A stretch of DNA of 64,000 nucleotides, taken from the NCBI GenBank assembly GCA_035550655.1, contig DASZOU010000022.1, positions 62,001 to 126,000 of the forward strand. The letters are read 5' to 3'. Below the pieces are notes generated by a model. The model saw only the letters and a list, made by a program, of their open reading frames with translations. It was not told where the DNA came from and made no database searches. Positions within the stretch are counted from its first letter, which is position 1. The number at the start of each line of letters is the position of its first letter. Positions 7,262 through 16,030 of this stretch are shown one piece after another. This DNA is from DASZTV01 sp035550655. GTDB taxonomy: Bacteria > Actinomycetota > Actinomycetes > JAFAQI01. The position numbers and the translations under genes are program-made.

Positions 7262-9072
7262 GACGTTGTCACCCGGCTCAGGGCGTCGACAAGGCGCTCG
7301 TTGTCGGCAGGAAGCTTGACGGCGACCCGAATGAACTGCCCGTGCTCCAAGCCGGGCTTGCCGGTGCAGTCCTTCACCAGGATCGACTCGCCGAGCAGCC
7401 GTTGGGCGACGTCCGTTGCCGTCAGCGAGCCGGGCAGCTCGCAGAGCAGGTAGTTGCCGTGCGACGGCACGACCCGCAAGGAAGGGAGCTCGCTCAGGCT
7501 GCTGGCCAGCTCGTTGCGAGCACCGCGAAGCTGCGCACACGCCTTCTCATAGGCAGGCTCGTAGCGGCCCATGAGCTGCATGAAGTACTCACCGAAGGAG
7601 TTGATGTTCCACACGGCCCGATGTGCCCGAAGCCGCTGCAACAACTCGGAGTCGGCCGTCGCAACCACCCCCAGCCGGCACCCGGGAACGCCGTGCGTCT
7701 TGCCGATGCTCCTCACAAGGATCATGTTGGGGTAGGCGGCCAGGACCTCGTCGTCCACCAGCGAGGCGCAGTGATCGGGTTCCGCGAAATCGACGAACGA
7801 CTCGTCGACGATGAGCCGCTTTCCGGCCGTCGCCATGTGCTTGGCCAACTGGAGCACCTCGAAGTCCGGCAAGCAACGGCCGGTCGGGTTGTCCGGGTTG
7901 ACGAGGACGAGGACATCGGTGCGGTCGGAAAGGTCGAACAGGCTGGCCGGCTCGAGCCCGAAGTCAGGATCCGCCGAGGGCAGCTCCTCGATCTCGGCAC
8001 CTGGAAACCGTTTGAGGTACTCCTCGAACGTCGGCACAGGTACGCCGACGCGTTCCGCCTCGAGGACTGTGCCGATCGCGGTGATCCACTCCGAGGCGCC
8101 GTTACCGACCGCTATCAACGACTCGTCGCACCCGAACATCTTTGCGGCGAGGTGGTCGACCACCCACGCCGCTGATGGGTAGTTCCGCAGTAGTGGATCG
8201 AACTCACGTCGCAGCTCGTCGACCATCTCCGGCGGCGGGAAGAACGGGTTGCTGAGGTAGCAGAAGTCGTGCAGCTCCGTGAACCGCCAGTACCCGCCAT
8301 GGCGTTGCAGGTACGCGTCGTACTGCCTGTCCGGCGGCGCGAACAGCGTCTCCGCGATTCGGAGGTCCTGCAGGTCGTCGATCTCGTACCACTTCTCGTC
8401 GTCAAGCGTCATCGCTGCGAGGTTGTGCCGTTCGAGCGTCGCGATGACGCGCATCACTTCCTCGTAGTACTCGTTGTTGCCCATCGTGCGCACGTAGGCC
8501 TCGAGGAAGGGCAAGTACTCGTCCGCGAGGTACTCGCGGGAGAACTTGTAGATGTTGACCGTCTTGTAGTGCTGCGTCAGCGCGTCACGGTCGAAGGCGC
8601 GCTTCGGAACGAAATGGTCGATGGTCCCCTCGGGCGTGACGGTCACCACCGTGCCGTCCATCCAGCTGCGAAACCTGTCGACGACTGCGACGTTCGGCTG
8701 CGGGTGCTTGATCAGACGCGTGAGGATTCGAGGCTCGTAGATCAGGTCGCTCTCGAGGAGCAGGGTGTCGTCCTGCACGAGCTCGTCCCGCGCGAGGTAG
8801 AGCGAATGGATGTTGTTCGTGGTGTCGTAGACGGTGTTGTCGACGTACGAAACCGGAGTGCCGTTCCACTCCGTCCCGACAAGGTCTCGTACGCCCTGCG
8901 CCCCGTGCCCGACAACCAGGACGATGCGGTCCACGGCACCGGTGTCGACCAAGGCATCGAGGCTGCGTTCGATGAGCGTGCGGCCGTGAATGCTCACCAT
9001 GCACTTGGTGCGGTCCTTGGTGAGCGCGCCGAGCCTCCTTCCCATGCCTGCCGCGAGGATCAATGCCTGCAT
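7258..9072 (-). CDS. Bifunctional cytidylyltransferase (LicC/PntC-like) - class I/II aminotransferase fusion
   Basis: Two-domain enzyme. Residues 1-240 are a sugar-nucleotidyltransferase fold: nucleotide loop MQALILAAGMGRRLG, LicC-like NNIHSLYLARDEL, LLLESDLIYE and C-terminal YEIDDLQDLRIAE. Residues 250-604 are a HisC/CobD-like PLP aminotransferase: NPDNPTGRCLP, the PLP lysine in SIGKTHGVPGCRLG, and a C-terminal arginine in FIRVAVK. The family is known to activate phosphocholine (LicC) or 2-aminoethylphosphonate (PntC) as CMP derivatives, and PntC-type enzymes are known fused to 2-aminoethylphosphonate transaminases. The ESD motif and the fusion favour PntC (inference). ATG at 9072 is used; GTG at 9078 is also possible. 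Lies 14 bases after licD and overlaps the methyltransferase. Confidence 0.72.
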   Translation of the reverse strand: MQALILAAGMGRRLGALTKDRTKCMVSIHGRTLIERSLDALVDTGAVDRIVLVVGHGAQGVRDLVGTEWNGTPVSYVDNTVYDTTNNIHSLYLARDELVQDDTLLLESDLIYEPRILTRLIKHPQPNVAVVDRFRSWMDGTVVTVTPEGTIDHFVPKRAFDRDALTQHYKTVNIYKFSREYLADEYLPFLEAYVRTMGNNEYYEEVMRVIATLERHNLAAMTLDDEKWYEIDDLQDLRIAETLFAPPDRQYDAYLQRHGGYWRFTELHDFCYLSNPFFPPPEMVDELRREFDPLLRNYPSAAWVVDHLAAKMFGCDESLIAVGNGASEWITAIGTVLEAERVGVPVPTFEEYLKRFPGAEIEELPSADPDFGLEPASLFDLSDRTDVLVLVNPDNPTGRCLPDFEVLQLAKHMATAGKRLIVDESFVDFAEPDHCASLVDDEVLAAYPNMILVRSIGKTHGVPGCRLGVVATADSELLQRLRAHRAVWNINSFGEYFMQLMGRYEPAYEKACAQLRGARNELASSLSELPSLRVVPSHGNYLLCELPGSLTATDVAQRLLGESILVKDCTGKPGLEHGQFIRVAVKLPADNERLVDALSRVTTS

Positions 9073-9086
9073 CGGCACAGTCTCGA

Positions 9087-9893
9087 TCAGGGTTCGTCGA
9101 ATGTCACCAACTCGGTATGCGTCTCTCGCGCATGCTCCGGCGGGGGCGTCATGTAGTCGTCCCCGAACTCGGCGCGCAGATAGGCGTCCGGGTCAGCCGG
9201 ACCGGGCAGCGTGAGTCCACCCAGCCGCTGCGGACTGAGGGGGAAGATCACCTCCCTCGGCATGGCCGCCCAGATACCTGCGGCGCCGATGCCCAGCAAG
9301 TTGCCGTCGCGTTTCGACTGCCGCCAAGTCAGCCAGCGCTCGAGCAGTCGAGTCAGCCAGCCTGGTAGCTGCGCGACCAGCCACCACTTGGTCCGCTGCA
9401 CTCCGCGCGGCAGCGCGGGCGACCGGGCCATGTGCGCGGCGTAGCTGGCGGTCTGCACGAGCAGGGCCATCGCTCGCTCGATGCGTCTCAGCACAGCGGA
9501 CGTCGAGACCGGCACCACCGTCATGATGTCGATGAAGAGGCCGTCGTGCGCGGGGGCCGGAAGTTGGTGCAGGGCGTGGAAGGCGCTCGGCGCATGGGTG
9601 CCGTTGATGTACACCTTGACGGTTGACGTGATCGCCGGGTCGTCGTGAGGGGTCTGCACGAGGTACGCCGGCCCTAACAGCGCGGGGGCCGCCGAGACGA
9701 ATCTCTCGATGTCCCTGGGAAGCATGCAGAGATCGACGTCGTCGTCCCACGGGATCGGCGAGCCTTCCCTCACGGCGCCCAGGAGGGTCCCGCTGTCGAT
9801 CCAGTAGGTCACGCCCAGCGCCTGGCAGACGCGGTCGACGTCGTGCAGCGCATCGAGAAGGGTGCGAAGCACGCGATTGCGGCGCCCGTCCAT
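9087..9893 (-). CDS. LicD-family phosphotransferase
   Basis: Transfers a phospho- or phosphono-amine head group (for example phosphocholine) from a CMP donor onto a surface glycan. Seen: the LicD signature YWIDSGTLLGAVREG at about residues 29-43, directly followed by PIPWDDDVDLCM, the metal-binding acidic cluster of the nucleotidyltransferase-like fold. The frame is open much further upstream, but ATG at 9893 is well supported by AAAGGAG six bases before it, giving 268 residues. First gene of the operon with the cytidylyltransferase fusion, which probably supplies its CMP donor. A divergent gene starts 150 bases away. Confidence 0.85.
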   Translation of the reverse strand: MDGRRNRVLRTLLDALHDVDRVCQALGVTYWIDSGTLLGAVREGSPIPWDDDVDLCMLPRDIERFVSAAPALLGPAYLVQTPHDDPAITSTVKVYINGTHAPSAFHALHQLPAPAHDGLFIDIMTVVPVSTSAVLRRIERAMALLVQTASYAAHMARSPALPRGVQRTKWWLVAQLPGWLTRLLERWLTWRQSKRDGNLLGIGAAGIWAAMPREVIFPLSPQRLGGLTLPGPADPDAYLRAEFGDDYMTPPPEHARETHTELVTFDEP

Positions 9894-9939
9894 CCTCACT
9901 CCTTTGGTGCGCCGTGCAGCCCCGCGGTTGATGGTGACA

Positions 9940-10019
9940 GATCTCCTCCGGCTGATTGGTGACACCTGAGCCGTTCCACGTCGGATCAGGCTGCCATCTG
10001 ACACGATGCCGAGGAGATC
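9940..10019. promoter_or_regulatory. Divergent control region with inverted repeat
   Basis: GATCTCCTC at 9940-9948 is repeated as its exact inverse GAGGAGATC at 10011-10019, and the similarity extends on the outer sides of both copies with one or two mismatches and an indel. The pair is symmetrically placed in the 150-base gap between licD (minus) and the membrane protein gene (plus). It may be a pair of binding sites for one regulator of both directions; chance or promoter-related repetition cannot be excluded. Confidence 0.35.
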
Positions 10020-10043
10020 CGCACTGGGTGAAAGGTGTTCCAC

Positions 10044-11870
10044 ATGGCCGCCGAGGCCGCGCCCGCCGGCGTGCCAGCCGATGCCGGGACGGCCCGACTC
10101 GGACCGGCGTACTCGCGGCTGCTGACCTACCCGGTGATGACGGCCGGCGCGCTCGCCGACTGCATCGCGTTCGCGATGAGCCGCAGCGGCGACGCAGGGG
10201 CCGCACCGCTGTACTGGCTCGGCCAGATCGCCCTCCTTCTTCCGTGCATCGTCATCTGCCTGCGCCGATCCGCGTCGCCGAAGAGCCGGATATGGGCACT
10301 GCAGCTGTTGGCGGCGCTCCAAAGTTTCGTCGCATGGGCGTACAGCCCGGACCGCTTCCGCTTCCCGGACGAGCTACAACATCTGCGGACGGCCGACAAC
10401 ATCCTCGCCACCGGGCATCTGTTCAGCGCGAACCCCGCACTACCCGTCAGTCCGGGGTTCCCGTCGTTGGAGATCGTGACCACCGCCGTGAGCAGGTTGT
10501 CCGGCATGTCGGTGTACACCGCCGGCGTCATCACCTCATCGGTCGCGCACGTCCTGCTCGTGACTGCGGTCGTTTCTTGGGCCCACGCGCTGCGGCTCGG
10601 GTCACGCCAAGCTGCCGCAGCCGCGCTCGTCTTCGGATTCGCCCCCGACTACCCGTACTTCGACACCCTGTTCACCTACACCGCAATCGCGCTGCCGTTC
10701 TTCGTCCTTGCGGCCCGCGCCGCAGTCCGCTCAGTCACGCGACAGGATGCCGCCCTGCTCGTGCTGCCGCCGTTGCTGATCGCTGTCGTCAGCCATCACC
10801 TCACCGGCTACCTTGCCTGCGGCTATGTCGCGCTCCTCGCCGCAACGTTGGCGATGGGGCGCCGGCCCGAGCCGTCGGCGCCGTGGTGGACGGCCCCTGG
10901 CGTTGCCTTGGTCGGCGTCGCCGGGGTGGGCGTGGTCTGCGCAGCAGCCTGGACAGCGGCCTTCGCCCCGCATGCGCTCGACTACCTGCTGACCCCGACC
11001 AAGGCCGCATTGCACGCAGTGTTCAGCCCGAGCGGATCGGCCGCAGGCGATGTCGCCGCACACGGCGAGGTTGCCCCGCTGTGGCAACGGGCCCTCGCCA
11101 TCGCGGGCAGCGTCGTCATGCTGGGGCTGGCGGCGGTCGGCACGGTTCGGTTGTGGCGGTCACCCGTGCCCCGCTGGGTGCAGCTGCTCGCGGGCGGCGC
11201 GATCGCCTACCCCGCCGTCCTCGTCATCCGGGTGGTCGCTGCGGACGGTCCCGAGATCGCGTCTCGGCTCCTGGTCTACGCGATGCTGCTGACCTGCCTG
11301 CCCGTGGCCGCCCTGCTGGTCGCCGTGTGGGCCGACGGCACCTCGCGGGGACGCGTCGTGATCGCCTTGACCCTCGCCGTCACGATCGCGGCGGGATCAA
11401 CGGTGGCCGCGACCCCTTCCCCCTGGGAACGCCTACCCGGGTCGTTCCACGTCGCCGCAGAGGAGAGCGGCGTCGATGCGCGGGTCGCGGCCGCGGCCCA
11501 CTACGGAGACCGGACGTTCGCCCCCGGCAGCGTCGTCGCCTGCGACCTGTCGCTGTGCAGCCTCCTCGGCGGCGAGTCCAAGGCGATCACCAGCAGCGCG
11601 TCGGCACCGATGTTCTTCGCCCCGACGGACATCCTGCGCAATGGCGAGATCAGCCGGCTCGGGCTGGACTACGTGCTGGTCGACGACCGGTTGACGCAGC
11701 AGCTTCCCGCCTTCGGTCTGTACTTCCCCGGCGAGAACAACACAGGCGGATACCCGCGACCTTTCCCACCCGCCCGTCTCGCGTCCTTCGCCACCGACCC
11801 GCTATACAGCCGGGTCTACGACAACGGGGACATCCAGATCTACGACGTGTCCGCGGTGTGGAATGTCTAG
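10044..11870 (+). CDS. Large polytopic membrane protein, possible GT-C-like glycan protein
   Basis: I do not recognise a named family. 608 residues with about ten to eleven hydrophobic segments between residues 25 and 450, then an extracytoplasmic C-terminal domain of about 150 residues with several aromatic and acidic residues. An acidic loop, FRFPDELQHL, follows the second or third helix; loops of this kind (Asp/Glu after the first helices) occur in GT-C glycosyltransferases and their relatives, but this is weak. ATG at 10044 is preferred over GTG at 10035 because AAAGG lies eight bases before it. The next gene overlaps its last codons by eight bases. The locus suggests a role in surface polysaccharide export, polymerisation or lipid-linked sugar transfer. 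Confidence 0.6.
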   Translation: MAAEAAPAGVPADAGTARLGPAYSRLLTYPVMTAGALADCIAFAMSRSGDAGAAPLYWLGQIALLLPCIVICLRRSASPKSRIWALQLLAALQSFVAWAYSPDRFRFPDELQHLRTADNILATGHLFSANPALPVSPGFPSLEIVTTAVSRLSGMSVYTAGVITSSVAHVLLVTAVVSWAHALRLGSRQAAAAALVFGFAPDYPYFDTLFTYTAIALPFFVLAARAAVRSVTRQDAALLVLPPLLIAVVSHHLTGYLACGYVALLAATLAMGRRPEPSAPWWTAPGVALVGVAGVGVVCAAAWTAAFAPHALDYLLTPTKAALHAVFSPSGSAAGDVAAHGEVAPLWQRALAIAGSVVMLGLAAVGTVRLWRSPVPRWVQLLAGGAIAYPAVLVIRVVAADGPEIASRLLVYAMLLTCLPVAALLVAVWADGTSRGRVVIALTLAVTIAAGSTVAATPSPWERLPGSFHVAAEESGVDARVAAAAHYGDRTFAPGSVVACDLSLCSLLGGESKAITSSASAPMFFAPTDILRNGEISRLGLDYVLVDDRLTQQLPAFGLYFPGENNTGGYPRPFPPARLASFATDPLYSRVYDNGDIQIYDVSAVWNV

Positions 11871-12660
11871 CTTCCCGCGCACTCGCTCCGATCTCGTCGC
11901 TCTCGGGCTCCTTGCGCTGGGCGGCGGCGTCGCCGACATCGGGGCAGCCGGGTGGAGCGGGCCCGTACCGGCGGCGGTGGTGCTCGCAACCGCCTTCCTC
12001 GGGCCCGGCCTGGCCTGGCAGAACCTTCGCGGCACCCTCCGCTCCGGCCCGGTCAGCCTCGGCCTCGCCGCTGCCATCAGCACCGGCTGCCTCATCACCC
12101 TCGGGCTCGGGATGAACGCCGCCTCAGTTGCGCTGAGCCGCAGCCATTGGGCGACGGCGCTCGCCGCGGTCGTCATCGGGTTGGCCGTCGCCGCGCTGAT
12201 CCGGCCCCGGCGGATGCTGTTCGATCGCGAGCTTGGGCAAGACGCCGCCGCAACGCCCCGTCGCGTCAGCATTGCCGCGATCTGCGCCTTGTGCGCGGTG
12301 CTGGCCGCGAGCGGCGGGCGGATCGCCTGGTCGAGCCAGCAGCACTGGCTGGCCCGCCAGCACTACACCGAGCTCTACGCCACCGCGACCACGACCGGCG
12401 AGCTGGTGACGGTCAACAACCATGAAGGCAACCAGGTCAGCTATGTAGCCAGAATCGACGCGGCGGGACAGCCTGCCGCGGTTGTCCGCTTCACCCTGCC
12501 GCAAGGTGGGACGTGGCGGCGCACGGTTGTTGTCCAACCAAGCGAGGTGACAACCGACAGGCCGCTGCTGCAGGTCGAGCTGGCGCGCGACGGTGTGCCC
12601 GGGGTGTACCGCTGGATCAGACTCATCCGACCACAGCCCTCGGCGTCGGCAGCCGGCTGA
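11863..12660 (+). CDS. Membrane protein of unknown function (DUF1616-like layout)
   Basis: 265 residues: four or five hydrophobic segments in the first 160 residues (about 11-30, 37-50, 63-80, 95-110, 137-155), then a C-terminal extracytoplasmic domain of about 100 residues of beta-rich appearance that contains YVARIDAAGQPAAVVRFTLP. The arrangement resembles DUF1616 proteins, helices followed by an external domain, but I cannot confirm the family. It overlaps the upstream membrane gene by eight bases and was probably made together with it. No enzyme motif is visible. Confidence 0.6.
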   Translation: MSSFPRTRSDLVALGLLALGGGVADIGAAGWSGPVPAAVVLATAFLGPGLAWQNLRGTLRSGPVSLGLAAAISTGCLITLGLGMNAASVALSRSHWATALAAVVIGLAVAALIRPRRMLFDRELGQDAAATPRRVSIAAICALCAVLAASGGRIAWSSQQHWLARQHYTELYATATTTGELVTVNNHEGNQVSYVARIDAAGQPAAVVRFTLPQGGTWRRTVVVQPSEVTTDRPLLQVELARDGVPGVYRWIRLIRPQPSASAAG

Positions 12661-12769
12661 GCGCTGGGCCGCGAGACCGCCGCGAAATAGGCTGATCACT
12701 CGGCGCAAGCCCCGGGATCGGCCCGCCCAGCCCGCGAGCTCGACGGCAAGTACGGAAGGGGTGCCAGGC

Positions 12770-13600
12770 GTGGATCCACTGCCCGGGTTGGCGCCGGCCG
12801 ACGTCGACGAAGCCGCGGCGGTCGTCGAACAGCTGTGGTCCGCGACCAGCAGCCGGCTCGCCGTGTTTCGAGTGCCAGTGCTCGCGTTGCGGCACCGACG
12901 CCTGCTCACGGCCCTCTCGCGGGCTCTCGGGCAGCTTCCGATCCTGCGAGTGCAACCGTCCCGGTCACCGGCGGGTCAGGAGCTCACGGCGTTGCTGCTC
13001 GGTCCGCACTGGCGGGCCGACTCGGGTCGTCGCCTTCCAGAGCTTCGCGTGCGCATCGGCGGCCGGCTGCTGCGGATGCCCGACCGGCGCGCCGCCGTCG
13101 CCGTACTTGAGCTGCCAGCCGATCCCGCGGAATACCTGGCAGGCCGGAAGAAGCAGGCGCTGCGCACCAACCTCGCACACGCTCGCGAACACGGCATCAC
13201 GGTCAGCGAGATCGTGGCTGGGGCCGAACAGCTCGACTGCATCGAACAGGTGCTGGTTGCTCGCGAGGACGAGTGGTGGGCCAAGTACGAGAGCTGGTTG
13301 CGGCGCGTGGTTGACGCGAGACTCGTGCGGCTTTTCGCGGGCCGCGGACCCGACGGCGCGGTTCTGACCGTTGCCCTCGTGGTTCCGGACGCGCCGTGGG
13401 CGATGCTGCGCCTGTTCGTGAGCACACCGGACGACCTCGCCGGTTATGCCAGGTACTCGACCCACGCCTTCATGGTGGAAGCGCTGGCGAAAGCCGGTGT
13501 CCGCACCCTGCTTGTCGACACCGTCTTCGATGCTCCCCCAGGTGTGCGCTACTTCCAGAGCCGGCTGGGCTTCGAGCTGGCAAACATCGCGGTCGGGTAG
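12770..13600 (+). CDS. GNAT/FemAB-like acyltransferase
   Basis: Putative acyl- or aminoacyl-transferase acting on an envelope or polysaccharide precursor. Seen: KKQALRTNLAHAREHGITVSEI in the middle (the FemAB/CelD-type basic helix, about residues 127-148), and a C-terminal GNAT-like half with STHAFMVEALAKAGVRTLLVD and RYFQSRLGFELANI, which is typical of the acetyl-CoA fold. GTG at 12770 is chosen because GGAAGGGG ends eight bases upstream; GTG at 12761 is the alternative. 276 residues. It is followed after seven bases by a second gene of the same broad superfamily. Confidence 0.6.
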   Translation: MDPLPGLAPADVDEAAAVVEQLWSATSSRLAVFRVPVLALRHRRLLTALSRALGQLPILRVQPSRSPAGQELTALLLGPHWRADSGRRLPELRVRIGGRLLRMPDRRAAVAVLELPADPAEYLAGRKKQALRTNLAHAREHGITVSEIVAGAEQLDCIEQVLVAREDEWWAKYESWLRRVVDARLVRLFAGRGPDGAVLTVALVVPDAPWAMLRLFVSTPDDLAGYARYSTHAFMVEALAKAGVRTLLVDTVFDAPPGVRYFQSRLGFELANIAVG

Positions 13601-13607
13601 CGCCGCC

Positions 13608-14720
13608 ATGCAAGCCCGAGTCATCCCGCTGGCGGACCTGAGCCTCGCCGACGAGTCCAAGTGGGCCGCGCTCGCCGAACGAGCCGCCGAGCCCAATCCG
13701 TACCTCGAGCCGGACTGCGTCCTCCCCGCCTGGCGCCATCTGCCCGAAGCATCGGACCTGCGTTTGGTCGTGGCGGAGCACGCCGACCAGTTCCTGGCAT
13801 GCCTTCCCATCGGCTCGCCCCAGCCGTGGAGCCGGCTGCACCGCGCCGCACTGATGGGCCGGGCGGACACGACATCCATATTGCTCAGCACCCCGTTGGT
13901 GGATCCGGCCGGAGGTCTGGATGCCGTAACGGTGTTGCTACAAGGAATCCGCGACCAGGGTCGGGCCCTCGGCGCAGGTTTGCTGGTGTTGGACTGGCTC
14001 GGAGACGACGGGACAGTCGGCCCCCTGCTGCGCGAAGCCGCCGCAGGGCTCCGGATGCCCCGGTCGGAACTGTGGCCGTGGCAGCGGCCAGCAATGTTTC
14101 GCAAAGCTGACCCCACCGAGTACTGGCTGCGCGAGCTCGGCCATCAGCACCAACGCAAGATCCAGCAGAAGCGCCGTCAGCTGGCCAAGCAGATCGGACC
14201 GCTCGAAGTGGTCGACCGGGCCGGCGACCCTTCGGCCGTCGCGGAGCTCATCCGGCTGGAAGCCACCGGATGGAAGCAGACTTCACCCGAGGGCGAGGCA
14301 TTCGCGCGCCGAGAGGCGACGGTGCGGTTCTTCACCGAGCTGTGTGAGCGGTTCGCTGCCTCCGGCCGACTCGTTCTGCTCTCGTTGCAGTCCGCGGATC
14401 GCGCCGCCGCCATGCTGTGTTGCCTGCGGTCCGGAGAAGGACTCTTCGCCTATCGGATCGGCTTCGACGAGGCGCTGGGGCGCGGCAGCCCGGGCGTGCA
14501 GGTCTTCCTCGACGCCATGGCCTACCTGCACCGGGAGACCGACGCGGCGTTTCTGGATTCCTGCACCACACCGGACAACCGCTACCTGCCGGATCTGTTG
14601 CCCGACACCCGCAGCCTGACGACGATGGTGATCGCGATCGGCGGCGCGCTCGATCGGGGCTTCGTCCGGGCCCTCCCTCTGCTCTCAGCCGCGCAACGAG
14701 CGTCTGGCCGGACGCCGTGA
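13608..14720 (+). CDS. CelD/BcsL-family acetyltransferase (GNAT fold)
   Basis: 370 residues of the acetyltransferase_6 type, a group associated with exopolysaccharide and cellulose loci and with FemAB-like peptidoglycan enzymes. Seen: an N-terminal GNAT half with PNPYLEPDCVLPAWRHL (about residues 25-41), the basic helix HQHQRKIQQKRRQLAKQ (about 181-197), and a second half ending in GVQVFLDAMAYLHRETDAAFLDS with a two-domain pattern as in FemX. The ATG at 13608 follows the upstream acyltransferase by seven bases, and its stop overlaps the flippase start. The substrate is not known; acetylation of an exopolysaccharide sugar is the natural guess. Confidence 0.68.
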   Translation: MQARVIPLADLSLADESKWAALAERAAEPNPYLEPDCVLPAWRHLPEASDLRLVVAEHADQFLACLPIGSPQPWSRLHRAALMGRADTTSILLSTPLVDPAGGLDAVTVLLQGIRDQGRALGAGLLVLDWLGDDGTVGPLLREAAAGLRMPRSELWPWQRPAMFRKADPTEYWLRELGHQHQRKIQQKRRQLAKQIGPLEVVDRAGDPSAVAELIRLEATGWKQTSPEGEAFARREATVRFFTELCERFAASGRLVLLSLQSADRAAAMLCCLRSGEGLFAYRIGFDEALGRGSPGVQVFLDAMAYLHRETDAAFLDSCTTPDNRYLPDLLPDTRSLTTMVIAIGGALDRGFVRALPLLSAAQRASGRTP

Positions 14721-16030
14721 CGGCCCGGCGATCGATTCGAGTGCCGCAGGCACTGACCCGAGAACGCGCCGCGAGCCTCGCGGCCAGCCCGGTCATTCGC
14801 GGCACCGCCTTCCTCTACGGCAGCACGATCACCACGAGTGTTCTCGGTTTCTTCTTCTGGTTCGTCGCCGCCCGACTGCTGACGCCGGAAGAAGTCGGCG
14901 CCGGATCAGCGGCCCAGTCGGCCGCTCAGCTCTGCGCGACGATCGGCATCCTCGGCCTCGGCACGCTCACCATCGCGGAGCTCGCGACGGATCGAAGCAA
15001 GGTCCGCCAGCTCGTGTCGGCCACGTGTCTCGTCGCAGCGATCGCGTCCACTGCGGCCGGCGTGGTGACAGGCGTCGTGCTCACTCACACGAGCCGTCAT
15101 CTCGACGCCGTCGTCGGCGGCTGGCTGCCGTTGACCACTTTCGCGCTGCTCGCCGGTACGACCGCCGCCGGTCTGGTTCTCGACGATGCCTGCATCGGCC
15201 TCCTGCGCGGCGAGATCCAACTCGTGCGCAACGCCGTGTTCGCGGCGGCGAAGCTCGCCTTGCTACCGGTGGCGATCTATGCCGGTGGATTCGGCCACGG
15301 CCGCCAGATCATTGTGGTCTGGCTGCTCGCCAGCGCGGGCTCGCTGGTCGTCGCGTACGGCCTGATCCGACGACGAACCGAGCCCGCGACGTGGCGGCCA
15401 GACCTGTCCAACCTGATCGCAAAGCGCCGGTTGATCTGGAGCCACCACCTGCTCAACGTCGCCGTCCTGGCTCCCGGGCTCGCCGCTCCGGTCGTCGTGA
15501 CGACCCTCGTGGGACCCAGCGCAAACGCGGGCTTCTACACCGCGCTGCTCGTCACCAACTTCGTGAACATCATCCCGAGCCAGCTGGCGACCACGTTCTT
15601 CGCGCTCGCCCCGGGCGACGAAGCGGCGCTCGCACGCGAGATCCGCATCACGCTTCGGGTCTCGGTCGCCGTCTCGGTGGCGGCCGCGGTGCTGTTCGGG
15701 TTCGGCTCACACCTGATTCTTCACGTGTTCCGGCGAAGCTACGTGTCCGCTGCGCCCGCGATGGCGCTGCTCGGATTCGCCACTTTTCCCTACGCGATCA
15801 AGTCGCACTTCGTGGGCATCACCAGAGTTCAGGGCCGAATGCAGCGAGGGGCGGCGTTTGCAGCGCTCGCTGCGATCATCGAGATCGTTGGCGCGGTCAT
15901 CGGGACAAGCCTCGACAACGTGACCGGCGCGGCCGCCGGACTGCTGACCGCACTCGTCTTCGAGTCGCTGCTGTTCGGTCCGACGGTGCTGTCCGCGCTC
16001 CGCGGACAGCAGCCATCAGCGTCGACGTGA
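14717..16030 (+). CDS. Wzx-type polysaccharide flippase (MOP superfamily)
   Basis: Probably flips lipid-linked oligosaccharide units across the membrane. Seen: 437 residues with about twelve hydrophobic segments, an N-terminal GTAFLYGSTITTSVLGFFFWFVAARLLTPEEVG (about residues 29-61) typical of Wzx/RfbX proteins, and a second half of the same kind starting near residue 230. The GTG start overlaps the stop of the upstream acetyltransferase (GTGA). Its 3' end overlaps the convergent glycosyltransferase gene by 15 bases. The neighbourhood of glycosyltransferases and acyltransferases supports exopolysaccharide export. Confidence 0.82.
   Translation: MTARRSIRVPQALTRERAASLAASPVIRGTAFLYGSTITTSVLGFFFWFVAARLLTPEEVGAGSAAQSAAQLCATIGILGLGTLTIAELATDRSKVRQLVSATCLVAAIASTAAGVVTGVVLTHTSRHLDAVVGGWLPLTTFALLAGTTAAGLVLDDACIGLLRGEIQLVRNAVFAAAKLALLPVAIYAGGFGHGRQIIVVWLLASAGSLVVAYGLIRRRTEPATWRPDLSNLIAKRRLIWSHHLLNVAVLAPGLAAPVVVTTLVGPSANAGFYTALLVTNFVNIIPSQLATTFFALAPGDEAALAREIRITLRVSVAVSVAAAVLFGFGSHLILHVFRRSYVSAAPAMALLGFATFPYAIKSHFVGITRVQGRMQRGAAFAALAAIIEIVGAVIGTSLDNVTGAAAGLLTALVFESLLFGPTVLSALRGQQPSAST

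Noticed and set aside
9894..10322. Upstream extension of the licD frame by about 140 codons
   Set aside because: It would overlap the divergent membrane gene, and ATG at 9893 has a good AAAGGAG site.
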